Source of the DNA: Mesotaenium endlicherianum
Taxonomy: Eukaryota > Streptophyta > Zygnematophyceae > Zygnematales > Mesotaeniaceae
Assembly (NCBI GenBank): GCA_009602735.1
Contig: WELA01004070.1
Location: 226,552 to 265,859 of the forward strand
Direction of reading: 5' to 3'
DNA length: 39,308 nucleotides
A program made the translations under genes and the position numbers. The notes beneath the pieces are model-generated. The model saw nothing but the letters and a program-made list of their open reading frames with translations, was not told the DNA's origin and did no database searches. Below, piece after piece: positions 24,500 through 35,661 of the stretch. The stretch's first letter is position 1; every line of letters starts with the position of its first letter.

Positions 24500-24670
24500 C
24501 TTTTTCAAAGCTCGAGAAGACGCTAGTAATATCTAACAGTTCAGCGAAAAATATCACGTCTGTCGAGTAACAATTAATCGTGGTTTCGATTTGGTGTGCA
24601 TTAAGAAGAGTACGATAATTTATGCACTGACTGGCCATGCCCACCGCCTGCCTCTCAATAGGCCTCTGAG

Positions 24671-26943
24671 ATGGCCGCGTTAGCAACCGCTCTTTTACAT
24701 TCAAGTGGTGGTCATCTATTGGGAAGACTAGCAGGATCTGAAGGGAAGGATAATGACAATTTATGTGCGGGCTGGACATCTGCAAACCAAAGTTCATCTC
24801 CAGCAGTTTGGAGCTTGCTGAGTAGCCTAGAATCTATACCTTGCGCTTCAAGGACAAGGGCATGCAGGAAGACACAGAGCAAGTTTAAGCAACAGGAGGG
24901 GTTTTGGAATGGTACAGGAATAGAGTTGTTCCCTAGCCAGGTGCAGAACGAAGATACTTTTAGACTAGGTGAAAGACATGTACAGAATAAAAGAAGCCGG
25001 AACCTTACAAGCACTTGCAGCATTGTACCTGGAAGGAAACATAAAAACAGTATACTAGACTCCATCCTTGACGTTGCTGACCCTAGAGAACATTACCCCT
25101 CTCGGCCTAGTCAGCGGGATGTTGCTCAAGCTTGGGAGATTCTTCGCAATGACGTCCTGTATCTGGACTACAGGGCCAGGCAGGATGTCTTGGCAATAAA
25201 ATGTGCTCACGACAAGGTATGCATCACGTTTTGTTAGCAAAGCTGGTGTTCAAAGGGGAAAGGGATGGAGTGGATTCTTTGTCTGTAAAGTTACCTCATC
25301 TATGCAGCTGTAATGTAAAAAATCATTTATATAGGTGAGATAATGTGTTAGTAGCCTGTGCTCTAGTCTGGGAGCCATGTCGGCTGAGACCCGCCGTGTT
25401 GACTAAATTCTTATTATGGTTCTCTATCCTTTTCTATGTTGAAGGTCGTAGAAGCTTTGAACCCAGCTGCAAAGGAACAAAAATCAATCTCATCATTACG
25501 AGACGAGCTGCAAGTGCTCCAGGACGAACTTGCCGAAGCTCATGCCCAGGTGAGAACACTTCGACGTCCTTATTCCTATAAGAGACCCATGTGAGCACTC
25601 ACGCAGTCTCAACGATGTAAAGTGCTAGTTGCCAATGCAATCATCAGAGTATGGCCAGGAGTACGCAAAAAAACTTTTTTTTACACGTGTTCTATCCCTG
25701 CTGCCGTCAGTTCTTCACACCAGCGCGTATGTGTCACTTTTGTGCCTTGTATAACTAGAAAACACTAATGTGGCATTAATGTGAAGTTCTCTTGCACATT
25801 TATATGCTTTGGTAGTTAGGGGCAAGTAAGGTGCTAAGTGGCTATGCAGTTTCTGAGGTAGAATTTCTGCAAGGAGCCAATGATGGGGTGATTGGGGTAA
25901 CAACCAGCAGGATCGACATTGTCAGATAAAATTTCCGAGAACAATCATCTGGCATCCTTATACCTCCTTCAGCCAGCACTTTAGATGTCCTGTTAGTCTG
26001 TCTGAAGCATTGAGTAGGCTAGGTCTTCAACTTTGCAGCAGGCATTTGTTCTTTAAGTTGACATTGGGCTTGTGTGTTTATCTGTGCCACCATTAAGCAC
26101 AAGAATGACTTTTCCGACGGGCATTTGCGGGATTTTTTGAAGACAAATTATTCACGTCGCGTTGACCTCCCTTGCAGGTCCACCTGTCTGAGGCACGAGT
26201 TGAGCACACATTGCAACGGCTGGCAGACATGGAGGCCATTGTTAGTGACAAGCTTTTGACAGTCGCTGAAAGGCCACCTACAAAGACAGATGCGAGTAAA
26301 TCAACGCAGGTCCTCGAGAGAGAAGAACAAAAGTCAGAGACCCACACGCCTCGATCGAAATCCAGGCTCGATGTGTCCGGCCCTGTGGCACCTTACAATG
26401 ACCTGCTGAAGAATTACTGGTACCCTGTGGCCTTCTCCCGAGACGTGGATGCCACCACCTTGGTAAGCAACTTGAGTCTGCCAGGTTTATCCTTCTTCCC
26501 TGTCAAGAGTGTTGCCTGTCATGGTTAAGCAGCCTGGTTTTTGTGGTTCCTGCCGCATCCATCTGGCCTTGATTGCTGGGTTTTGGGTGCAGTTATGTGG
26601 GTGGAAGACCTTTGGACGTTTATGATCTGGACCCTGCTGCTTGCTGCAGGTCCCCTTCGATTCCTTTGAGGAAGCATGGGTGCTGTTCAGAGGAGCAGAC
26701 GGAAGGCCGGGGTGCCTCAGGGACCAGTGCGCACACAGAGCGTGCCCTTTGTCCCTGGGGACCGTCACAGAGGGTCGCGTGCAGTGTGCTTATCACGGTG
26801 AGCCCCCTGATCTTGGGTACTTTTATTGCAACCGAGGAGTAGCTATTGTGATCCATATGCTTCCGATGCATCATCTGCATTATATCGAGCATGCCTCAGC
26901 CGTCTCTTCTCGTGTTGCTGCTGCTGCTGCAGGCCTTCGCCAG

Positions 26944-27015
<72 letters not shown>

Positions 27016-27352
27016 NNNNNNNNNNNNNNNNNNNNNNNNNNNNNNNNNNNNNNNNNNNNNNNNNNNNNNNNNNNNNNNNNNNNNNNNNNNNNNNNNNNNN
27101 NNNNNNNNNNNNNNNNNNNNNNNNNNNNNNNNNNNNNNNNNNNNNNNNNNNNNNNNNNNNNNNNNNNNNNNNNNNNNNNNNNNNNNNNNNNNNNNNNNNN
27201 NNNNNNNNNNNNNNNNNNNNNNNNNNNNNNNNNNNNNNNNNNNNNNNNNNNNNNNNNNNNNNNNNNNNNNNNNNNNNNNNNNNNNNNNNNNNNNNNNNNN
27301 NNNNNNNNNNNNNNNNNNNNNNNNNNNNNNNNNNNNNNNNNNNNNNNNNNNN

Positions 27353-27431
<79 letters not shown>

Positions 27432-28953
27432 GTTGAATCGTTGAATCGTTGCGGTATGCATGCATGGTGGCAGGGTGGGAGTTCAACACGAGTGGAGCAT
27501 GTGAGAAGATGCCGTCGACCAAGCTGCTGAGCGTCGGCGTGCAGTCGCTGCCGTGCGTGGAGCACGACGGCATGATTTGGATCTGGCCCGGCTCTGCCAC
27601 GCCTGAAGCCACCATGCCGTCCTTGCCTGCCCCAAAAGGCTTCACCATCCACGCTGAGGTACGTACTGCACCATACTGCGTCTTGTCCTAGCCTGTTTTG
27701 ACCGTTGTCTATGGTATCATCAATGTCAGCTGTGAGCTTGCAAGTTTACATGTTGTGCTGGGTGATGAGGTGATGCGATGGTCTTTCTTTTCTGATTCGG
27801 AAGGCACGATGGTTGTGAGCTGGCTTCAACTCAGATCTTTGCAGCTTCTCAACTGTCGTCTGACATGCGACATGCATGTTTGGACGTTATTCTGTGTTGG
27901 TTGGTCTTTCAGATTGTGATTGAGTTGCCAGTGGAGCACGGTCTGCTAGTTGAGAACCTGCTTGACCTGGCCCACGCCCCCTTCACGCACACATCCACCT
28001 TTGCCAAGGGGTGGTCCGTCCCCAGGTATACCCCACCGCAAGCCGGTTCATCTCCTAGCTCCTAGCTACTAGCTCCTGGGTCCTCCATAATCCTCCCATG
28101 CCCACTCTGCCGCTGACTCTGTCCCTTGTTCTCTCTGGTTGACAAGTTCCGTGCGTGGCCTTGGCACGCCTGGCTCCTCCTGTAATATAGAGGACGGGCA
28201 TCTTATAGAATGTGTGGCGTGTGTTGTGGTGGCAATGCAGCATGGTGCGCTTCAAGACAGCGGCAGCGGAAGCTCTGCTTGGGCACTGGGACCCGTACCC
28301 CATTGACATGGAGTTCCGGCCCCCCTGCATGGTGCTGTCCACCATCGGGCTGGCCAAGCCGGGCCAGCTGGACGGGAAGAGCGCCAAAGACTGCAAGAAG
28401 CACCTGTTCCAGCTGCACTCGTGCATGCCGTCGTCGCGCGGCAAGACGCGCCTGCTGTACCGCATGGCGCTTGACTTTGCGCAGTGGGCCAAGTATGTCC
28501 CCTTCATCGAGCTTCTGTGGCAGAACCTCGCAAACAAGGTATGTGCTGCTGACTGTCAATGCCTCTCTGGTGCTGTGTCACAGCTGTGCTGCTACCTCCT
28601 CAGTGCTGGTTGACAACCTGGTTATTGCTGGCATAAAGTTGGGAGGCAGAAACTGCATCCTTTTAGATGGCTGCTCCTGATTGCTGTGCTGTCTTCAAGA
28701 AGCATCAATGCATCCTGTCCTTGACAGCCATAATGGAGGATGTCTGTATTAACAGAAAACTTGTGTGGGCTGAATGTTTGTTTGCGTGCAGGTTCTTGCA
28801 GAGGACTTGCGTCTTGTGCTAGGCCAGCAAGACCGGATGGAGAGGGGTGCCAACGTGTGGAGCAACCCTGTTGGATACGACAAATTAGGAGTGCGCTACA
28901 GGAGGTGGAGGCATGCTGTAGAAGACGGAGATGCTAAGACACCCTTCATTTAG
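24671..28953 (+). CDS. CAO: Chlorophyllide a oxygenase (chlorophyll b synthase), plastid precursor
   Basis: Eight GT-AG exons join in frame into 613 codons plus TAG: 24671-25216, 25445-25549, 26178-26462, 26650-26797, 27474-27658, 27913-28025, 28241-28538 and 28792-28953. CAO oxidises the C7 methyl of chlorophyllide a to a formyl group in the plastid, using O2 and reduced ferredoxin. An N-terminal stretch of about 140 poorly conserved residues (transit peptide plus extension) precedes the regulatory A domain: [20 protein letters not shown], then a coiled-coil-like segment ([40 protein letters not shown]). The catalytic domain has Rieske ligands C339, H341, C358 and H361 and the mononuclear iron motif N438-x2-D441-x2-H444-x4-H449. 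The C-terminus ([39 protein letters not shown]) is typical of CAO and excludes other Rieske oxygenases such as PAO or TIC55. It is longer than the Arabidopsis protein (536 aa). Intron 4 contains a (CT)n tract and an assembly gap, but the split glycine codon joins cleanly across it. Confidence 0.97.
26945..27429. repeat. Long (CT)n microsatellite containing an assembly gap (CAO intron 4)
   Basis: CT dinucleotides run from 26945 to 27015 and again from 27353 to 27429, with 337 N between. Both gap edges are in the same repeat, so the array itself defeated assembly and its true length is unknown. It lies between the two CAO exons that meet right after the second Rieske ligand pair. Confidence 0.95.
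27016..27352. other. Assembly gap (337 N)
   Basis: All bases are N. The gap is wholly intronic, because the exons on each side (ending 26797 and starting 27474) join in phase and keep the conserved HGW of the Rieske domain. Confidence 0.99.
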
Positions 28954-29930
28954 AATTCTATTTGTGTTGGTGTCACAATGCCTGGGCCTCCACGTCCTTG
29001 GCCCCTCCAGCAACTCTGGAGTAACATGACGAGGGCGAGGATGCAGGCGTGCATATACTAGTCACTAGTAGAAATCATTGAATGTAGACAATCTGCTATG
29101 GAGGCAATAAGGAGGCAAGGAAGTGCATTCAACTCCGAGATTTCACCAACTTGGGTTTGAGGCACAGCTTCTTCTTCTTTTTTCTATTCAGACCTTTAAA
29201 AAGACTCGCTGCTACTTGCGATGGATGGGCAGCACAATACATCCCGGTGTGTTGCTGGCCTGTTGTATAGATACTGTTGAACGACCGAGGATAGGCAAGC
29301 CGGCTGGCTTCACTTGTATAGATTCCTTGGTGACTATATTTTCTATTCAGTAAGAGATTACCAATAAATTTTTGTGAATGTGGTGCCATGAGAGTTGGGG
29401 TGTTCATAAGCATTTATTTGCTTGTGCATATTTGCACGTCATGTCACTTCATACCAGAGACATCGACACAAGAACTCCACATGCAAGTACTACAGCAAGC
29501 AAACCTGTACACAGTGGTTTCTGCAGCATCCTAACTCACCGCGTTGACTATGTCTATCTTGAGACAATGTATATATTCAGGCACGTCACCTTCTCAAGTT
29601 CTTACATGTCCACCTCATCAACTGTATGCTTGGAAAACTGTCATTGATACAACATTGTTCTTTACCTCAAAAGAATGACATTACACATATTGTTTCAAAA
29701 GAATAATTCATCGTCAATAGACAAATTGTACGTAGTATCACAGGTAGCTTGTCAGTAAGCAGTGATGAGGGGAACTGTCAGTCTGCTCAAAGCCTCCACC
29801 ACCCCCATCAGCCCCCCCCAAAAGAAATTGTGCTCGTCCCCATATCCTTTAACACAGAATCTGATGTATTTCCAACGGACTAACTTTACATGGTACTTGC
29901 TAAAAATTCAAAATTTAAGCCCATGCTCCA
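28954..29930. other. CAO 3' flank and convergent intergenic space
   Basis: This interval lies between the CAO stop and the end of the possible small minus-strand gene. It holds the CAO 3' UTR. The only poly(A)-like signal I noted is AATAAA at 29363-29368. No protein or RNA gene is recognised. Confidence 0.5.
29363..29368 (+). terminator. Candidate poly(A) signal for CAO
   Basis: AATAAA followed by TTTTTGTGAATG lies 410 bases after the CAO stop codon. A plausible 3' end signal, but single hexamers in AT-rich DNA are weak evidence. Confidence 0.3.
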
Positions 29931-30867
29931 CTAGAGCTTCAGTGTCTCCAAAGAGCTTCTGCGGCCACGTCTCTAAGCAATAAAAAGGAGGGGAAATACG
30001 TGGATAGGGTATGACAAACACGGCAAATCCACAACGCGTATGCCCTTGTAGCTGTTTAGCTATAAAAGAAGGTGGGCATGCAGAACTATAGTTAAGAGTC
30101 CTGAATATCCCATGGCAGAGCATAAGGAGGGGAAAGTATGCAGAATGTACACATGATGCACTTTTATCATGCCAACAGGGTATGAATAATGGAGAAGCAC
30201 AATTGCAAGAGGACGAGATATAACTACAAACGAAGAATCTACGATATTACAAACCAGTTCTTGCAAGAAACAGTCAATTCTGTCTTGTGGATTTTCTCGT
30301 TGTTTGACGTATGAGTCCGCAGCTAAGCCAGTTGGGAGCTGAAACAAAAAGGACTAGGTTCTGCATAGAAAGGACCCCAAGTACAAGTGCCACACTTCAT
30401 GCCGTGGCTACGCAGGTTAACATACTGCATGTTGTTAACTAGGACTAAACTGAACTTAACTTGCAGCCGCTCTAGGACGATCATTTTGTGATGGACATGC
30501 TGACCACCACTCATATTTGATGATTTTTGAAGTGTATCAAATAACACCTCTTACCATCTGAATTGGAGTCACCATCTTTGCATGAATAATTCCACACCAG
30601 TAGCCACGTCAAGCATTTGGATGAAAATACACTTCAAATCAGCACAAAGACAGTTGTAGCCACAAAATCGTTCGGCTAACTATATGTGGCAGCACATATG
30701 CTTTGTCGGCAGATAAATGTCAGTACTAAATATAAACAGACCACTCATCTCCAATGGTCTGCAATCAATAAGGAAGAACACCCAGCTACCTGATCTATTT
30801 TTGTGTTTCTAAGTTTGGTTGTAGAAACCGCGACATCCTTTTCACCATGTTGTTGCATGTTAGCCAT
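29931..30867 (-). CDS. Possible small four-exon gene, unknown product (about 80 aa)
   Basis: On the minus strand an ATG at 30867 opens MANMQQHGEKDVAVSTTKLR and ends at a CAG|GTAGCT donor (exon 30867-30790). Three further segments with good acceptors join it, all in phase 0: 30499-30461 (HVHHKMIVLERLQ, donor GTTAAG), 30338-30255 (starts LPTGLAADSYVKQRENPQDR, acceptor CTTTTTGTTTCAG) and 29972-29931 (RRGRRSSLETLKL then TAG, acceptor TTTTATTGCTTAG). The third exon is the best supported: a strong acceptor, and one open frame where the other two are closed. A microexon (MVTPIQM, 30572-30552 region) may also belong between exons 1 and 2. The predicted product is basic, hydrophilic, without signal peptide or membrane segment, and I recognise no family. 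It starts 160 bases beyond the stop of the DUF1818-type gene, on the same strand. Splice joining by eye can mislead at this size. Confidence 0.35.
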
Positions 30868-31027
30868 TTACAAAGAGCAGAAACTCACGCACCTTTCCCC
30901 TCCCATTATTGGACCTATCTACACCCGCCAGCGCCTATATATCAACATGGTTCCCAGCAATTTCATGAACTTGAGTCCTGCTTTTAGCATTTGATACAAT
31001 GTGTGGAGTACTGCCACCAACAATAGA

Positions 31028-34000
31028 TTACGCTGTTGCATTTGCAGTCGCAACGCTCTCGTCGGGAACATCGGCAGAGGTTTCGGGGGATGCTGTATTG
31101 GCCAGCTCGTCCAGTTTCTTGAGCATGTCCATTACAGCTGTAGCAGGCCAGTATCCCTCCGCCTGGTGATTGAACATCAGAAAAGTGGGTAAGTAGACTA
31201 AATTTACATTATACTGACTGGCACACACCTGAGGTGGCAGAACAAAGAACAAAGACAAACAAGAAGTGAATTAAAAAGTTTTGCAGCATCAAGCGGCTCG
31301 GTGTGCTTTGATGAGTTCAAATGTGCAGTATCTGAAATGCATCTTTCCTCTAAAGTATCCTTAGACCTTGCACAAATGCGCAAATTTAATCTAATGGAGA
31401 ATTGGGACAAGCTGTAAGTCTGTCACAGTGGGGAAATTCTTATCCCTGATGTCACATTCCCACTCTGCCTGACGGGATTCTTGAGCACCCCACTCAATCT
31501 GACTATATCCGCTGCCTGTCAATAAGCCAACCACGGCCCTGGAGGGTCTGCAGCAGTTCATGCTGTCAAACCGGCACTCTCATCAATCCCAGCAGATTAT
31601 TGCTTGATAAATCGCGAAATTCTCTAACTCATAGCAGCAGGCTGACTATCACTGCTGTTGAGTACATCCCCGCCACGTACTCGCCCAATTTAAATCAGCA
31701 CGCACGATAGAGCAAGCAAAGGAGGAGGACATGACACTCAAAAGTATAAATGAATGAGTATTTATTATCCTGATGTGTCCTGATGCTACTGATGCCTGTT
31801 TGTTCATGAACATTGAGTTTTGGGGACCGATATCTGAGATAAGAACAGAAGCTTCTGGGGACTATGAAAATAAGGGACAGTTGGGTGCAGAAGCTGACCT
31901 GCCGTTTGTCCTCGGTCCCCGTGAGGATAAAGCGTATGTCAAATGCCGCATCCTCGTTGCGCCCCCCAAACTGCCCCACGAGCAGCATAGTCCAATTGCA
32001 ACAGTTTTGAGTACAGAGGGCCACAAATAAGACCCCGAGCTCTTTGCTGCGCAGAAAGATTGCACAAAGCATTGCGGTTGCAATATGCTGTCTGCACATT
32101 TAGTTTTTTCCGAGCGCCCTCCACGTGGAACTGCAAACGGCCTGGAATGCCGCATGAGCCGGTGCCAGTCCTGACCACACTCGGAACCTAAGACCAAGAG
32201 ATAAAGCCCTGTGTGCTACCCTACATGGCAAAATTGATTGGTGGCCTAAGGGCAGGGCCGAATGGCCATGCCCAGCTAACTCCTGATTCTTTACATCGCT
32301 ACTAAGGTCATGCCCAGACTGCCGACTATTTTGATCTTTGTAGGCTAGCCTGCGGTCAATACCCTTCTCTCGTATTATAGAGCTAGCCGCTAAAGAGCCC
32401 AACTGTGCTGAGGTCGCCTCCCCCCCAGTGCAATCGTGATCACAGCATCCACTCTATGCCTAAGCATTCTTGCCTCGTTCCACACCAAGAAAGGTGAACG
32501 ATTCTTTCAAGCTGCTCCCCACTGTCTCACTAGAACACCCCAATCAGCCTCTAATGCCTCCAACCTCATATTTGTGCATCTATTCATGATCGGCATGATA
32601 CCAAAACATATTTCAAACATCACGCAACTAACAATCCAAAACTTTTCACACCACCTCTGCAAGAAACAATAGCGTTTGGGAGCAGGCGTACAACACAAGC
32701 CCTTTCTGTACTTCTGTGGTCAATCAGCCAGTTCGAACTCAGGGGACACTGGGGACGAGGTGGCAGACAGCAGATAAAATGGTGCACATGGAAGCCACCA
32801 ATTTGGACAAGAGCATAAACCCCACCTCTGGCCCCGAATCTTTAAGGGATTGCCTGACCACATGTAGCGGTGAGGAGGTGGCAGAAAGCAGTACCTTCCA
32901 GAAGTTCTGCAAAGAAGGCAGACGCTTCTTTGGCACGCTGCACTCCATCCACACACTTCCGTGCTCCACCTGTCGGCCACACCATCCAATCACTATCCTT
33001 CAGCCCAGGCCACAACTGCGGATGTTTGTAACTCATATCTTTGCCCCAGTAACATCCTCTTTAAGTATTAAGGAGCAACCGAAGATCCACAAGCATATGA
33101 TACATCCAAAATTTACAGGTATTCTCAAAATTTGCTTTCTTATGACCTATTGGAATCAGCCTGCCAATTCACGCGTGTGATCTTCATTCTCCTGTTAAGA
33201 AGTAGCTAGTAGGACTCAGCTTACATAGTCAGCAGTCAGCTGCAAGAGGGCAAGAGTAGTCAGAGTACCAGGCAAATAGCTTGCGAGATCAGCCTACGGG
33301 TTATATTGTGTGGACTGAATTAAGAAAGAGATGTAAAGAACTGCACTGACCTCAAAGACAATCTCATCTTTGCCAATGACACCATCCTCGCCCATTGTCA
33401 ATACTCCCTTCCGCAACATCTGCACCATTCAGAGACAGCTCGTCAGCATGGAGATGTGAGACTGCAGGCAGTGCTCATAAGCACACATGAGGGCGGAGAC
33501 CTTGATGTTCATGTACTGGAAAGCATTTCTGAATTTCTCAATTGACAAACAATTTTGTCACCGCGCCAATTGGAGACACCTTGTGCCTTCCCCCAACCAC
33601 ATGGAGCATGTGACCACAATACTGGCAGCCTAACTCATTGAGAAATTTGTGAGTGGAAGACCTTCTAGCATGATTATCAGTTGCTGCTAAGCTCAGTGTG
33701 GAGGTGATCTGGCACGCTATTCCGCTGATCCAAACTGCATAAAGAATTGCTTTCTGACGACTTTGTGGTTCTAACGGCTCACAATTTCCCTTCTGTTAGC
33801 CTCGTAGAAAGGGGAGGGGCAGACGAGACCTGTATAAGCTTGCTGAAATCGTTGAACTCAGAGGCAGTTAGTGCCACGCTCCAGCCACCAGCACCCACCT
33901 GGTCGGTCACGAGGAAGTTTTTTATCAAGCTTTAGTCGCAGTTGACCCAAAGAGCACAGCCTTGTCTACTAAAATTTGGTTCAGGACGACTTTGGACCAC

Positions 34001-35661
34001 CACGACAAAGAATTGAAGGCTTGAACATCAACCATCATGCTGTGCGCGCTCATCATTTTTTTGTCATGCAAAGTGATATATAACCACTCGTCGCGACCAC
34101 AGATCACAAAAAGAATAGGAAGTGATCACTTTGCCAAACTGCTTAGGGATTACTCAATTGATATGAACACGGCAAACGGAAGCTATACATACTACATGCA
34201 CACATAATAATCTCCAAGCACTCCTAATAATCCGGGACGGGGTGACCCCAATGTGCTACGTGAAACTGGCATGAGACAACCATTAACTTGCCGCAGCAGC
34301 ATGCAACATCACATCATGTGACAGAGTAGTAATCCAGCAAAGTTTATACTGTCCGTACAATGGCACAGAAGCTCTCTTCACTCTTGGGAGCGGTCTCATA
34401 GCCGAGCCTCCAGCCAGTTCCTTCAAGAACGTTGAATTCTGGCTCAGCAGGTGTGCTGGCATAGAAGCAACCTGTACACAAATGGATAGCAAGTCATCAA
34501 GAACGGCCCCTATAGGTCAGATATTCACAACTTATTCATACTCGCAGAACCTGTACCTTCATCCTATTGCTATACACAGGAGAACTAAGCTGCATCAAGT
34601 TTTCTTGCTTTTCAGGATAAATTGGAGCAGAATGTGCTGGTTTGGATTCTTTGACAAGCTTTGAGAGTAGACAGCAGCCAAGGGAAGTTACTGGCAACAT
34701 CTCATTCCCATCTCACTAAACATATATTTACATAGTAAATAGTAAATACACATATACTAAGTTTCTATGTATGTAGGCGCGCCCCAGTCTAGAGGCAAAG
34801 ATATGGACATTGTGTCTGCTTGCAGAGATTGTCCTGTAGTGCCTTATGCAAAAGGTATGGGGTCACTCAATCTGGCAAATTGAAGAATAGTGTGGGCAAA
34901 ACCATGAGTCCCGTGAAGAATAGTGTGGGCAAAACCATGAGTCCCGTGGATTTCAGGTACTGAATATACAGATGAGGTAGTGCCAAACTAGCCCCACAAG
35001 GATCACGCTCTTTCGTTGGCATTTATCTATAGCGTGGAGACATCAAGTAAAAATTCACCACTGGATCAGCATTGCTGTAAAAAGAAATGCATAATGGCTA
35101 GGTTCACTCTTTGGAATCATTGGAGGATTGTACGAAAGGCTATAGATCGCCACACGTGACATGCATGAATCAGTAGCACCTACCCATAAGGCTGCAGGTA
35201 AGAAACTCTTCAGAAGACGCCTCCTTTTCTTCCTCCAACGTGTTTGACTTTTGCTCGTCAATGATGAGGACACAGCCGCTCTCATCACACTCTAGCCTAA
35301 TGCCAGAATTCGCTGCGTCCTCCTCGTTGTAAACAACTACTCTCTCCTTGATTTGTTCACCACCTATATCAGCCTGCAGGCTGTCTGGTATTGAAGGTGC
35401 ACTTGTAGAATCAACAATGTTGTCTCCGGCAACTGCTGTACAAACAATGCGCTTAGTCGCTCCATAATGTCTTTGCAAGCTGAAGCTGCTGTGAGCCGCG
35501 CGTACATTAACAGTGCTACAAACTCTGCTCGAGCTTGGACGCAATCCTGTGTATACATGATTGGAACCAGCATTGCCAAATGAAGCATGCGCCGTTTTTA
35601 GAAAAGGAGCAGCTAGGATTGTAGCTCCTTGAATAGGAAGAGCTTGAATTGCTGCTGCCAT
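31028..35661 (-). CDS. Plastid-targeted DUF1818-type conserved protein
   Basis: Minus-strand exons joined by phase: 35661-35184, 34471-34350, 33898-33830, 33419-33351, 31970-31899 and 31162-31028 (TAA), giving about 314 residues. Exon 1 starts MAAAIQALPIQGATILAAPF and is Ala/Ser/Arg-rich, as in a chloroplast transit peptide, then becomes acidic (TLEEEKEASSEEF). The remaining exons give the blocks EGTGWRLGYETAPKSEESF, VGAGGWSVALTASEFNDFSK, LTMGEDGVIGKDEI, FDIRFILTG and AEGYWPATAVMDMLKKLDEL. Their order (GxGWRLGY, WxxxLTxxEFxDF, xRFIL, AEGxWP) fits the DUF1818 family of cyanobacteria and plants, whose function is unknown as far as I know. About 6 residues usual before FGGRNED are missing, so exon 5 may start farther upstream or a microexon is unplaced; a 12-base candidate (NFWK, 32906-32895) has a strong acceptor and the right phase. 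Intron 4 is about 1.4 kb. The gene converges with CAO. Confidence 0.72.
34881..34946. repeat. Exact tandem duplication of a 33-base unit
   Basis: Two identical 33-base copies (34881-34913 and 34914-34946, beginning TGAAGAATAGTGTGGGC) sit head to tail in the first intron of the DUF1818-type gene. No substitutions separate them, so the duplication is recent or an assembly effect. Confidence 0.95.

Larger units (their letters stand above)
20509..24670. other. Long gene-free AT-rich interval, ending in the CAO upstream region
   Basis: From about 20.75 to 23.2 kb the DNA is visibly AT-rich, with no long or family-like open frame, no convincing splice-ordered exons and no RNA gene that I recognise. 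Its composition differs from both flanking genes and resembles the right end of the window, suggesting old transposon-derived or otherwise non-genic sequence; I could not find element ends. From about 23.25 kb the composition returns to mixed, and the final kilobase holds the CAO promoter elements listed separately. Confidence 0.6.

Noticed and set aside
26641..27652. Open frames of up to 269 codons across the CT array in CAO intron 4
   Set aside because: They read through 337 N and a dinucleotide repeat; the real exons end at 26797 and restart at 27474.
33455..33560. Minus-strand NAFQYMNIK/KVSALMCAYEHCLQ as an extra DUF1818-type exon
   Set aside because: Exon 3 (ending SKLIQ) joins directly to exon 4 (MLRKGVLTMG) in phase with the family's normal spacing, so no extra exon is needed there.
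33925..34107. Minus-strand GRDEWLYITLHD segment as the DUF1818-type W-x-x-x-L-T exon
   Set aside because: It resembles the motif, but no AG acceptor exists between the in-frame stop and the segment. The exon at 33898-33830 (VGAGGWSVALTASEFNDF) fits the family, phase and splice sites far better.
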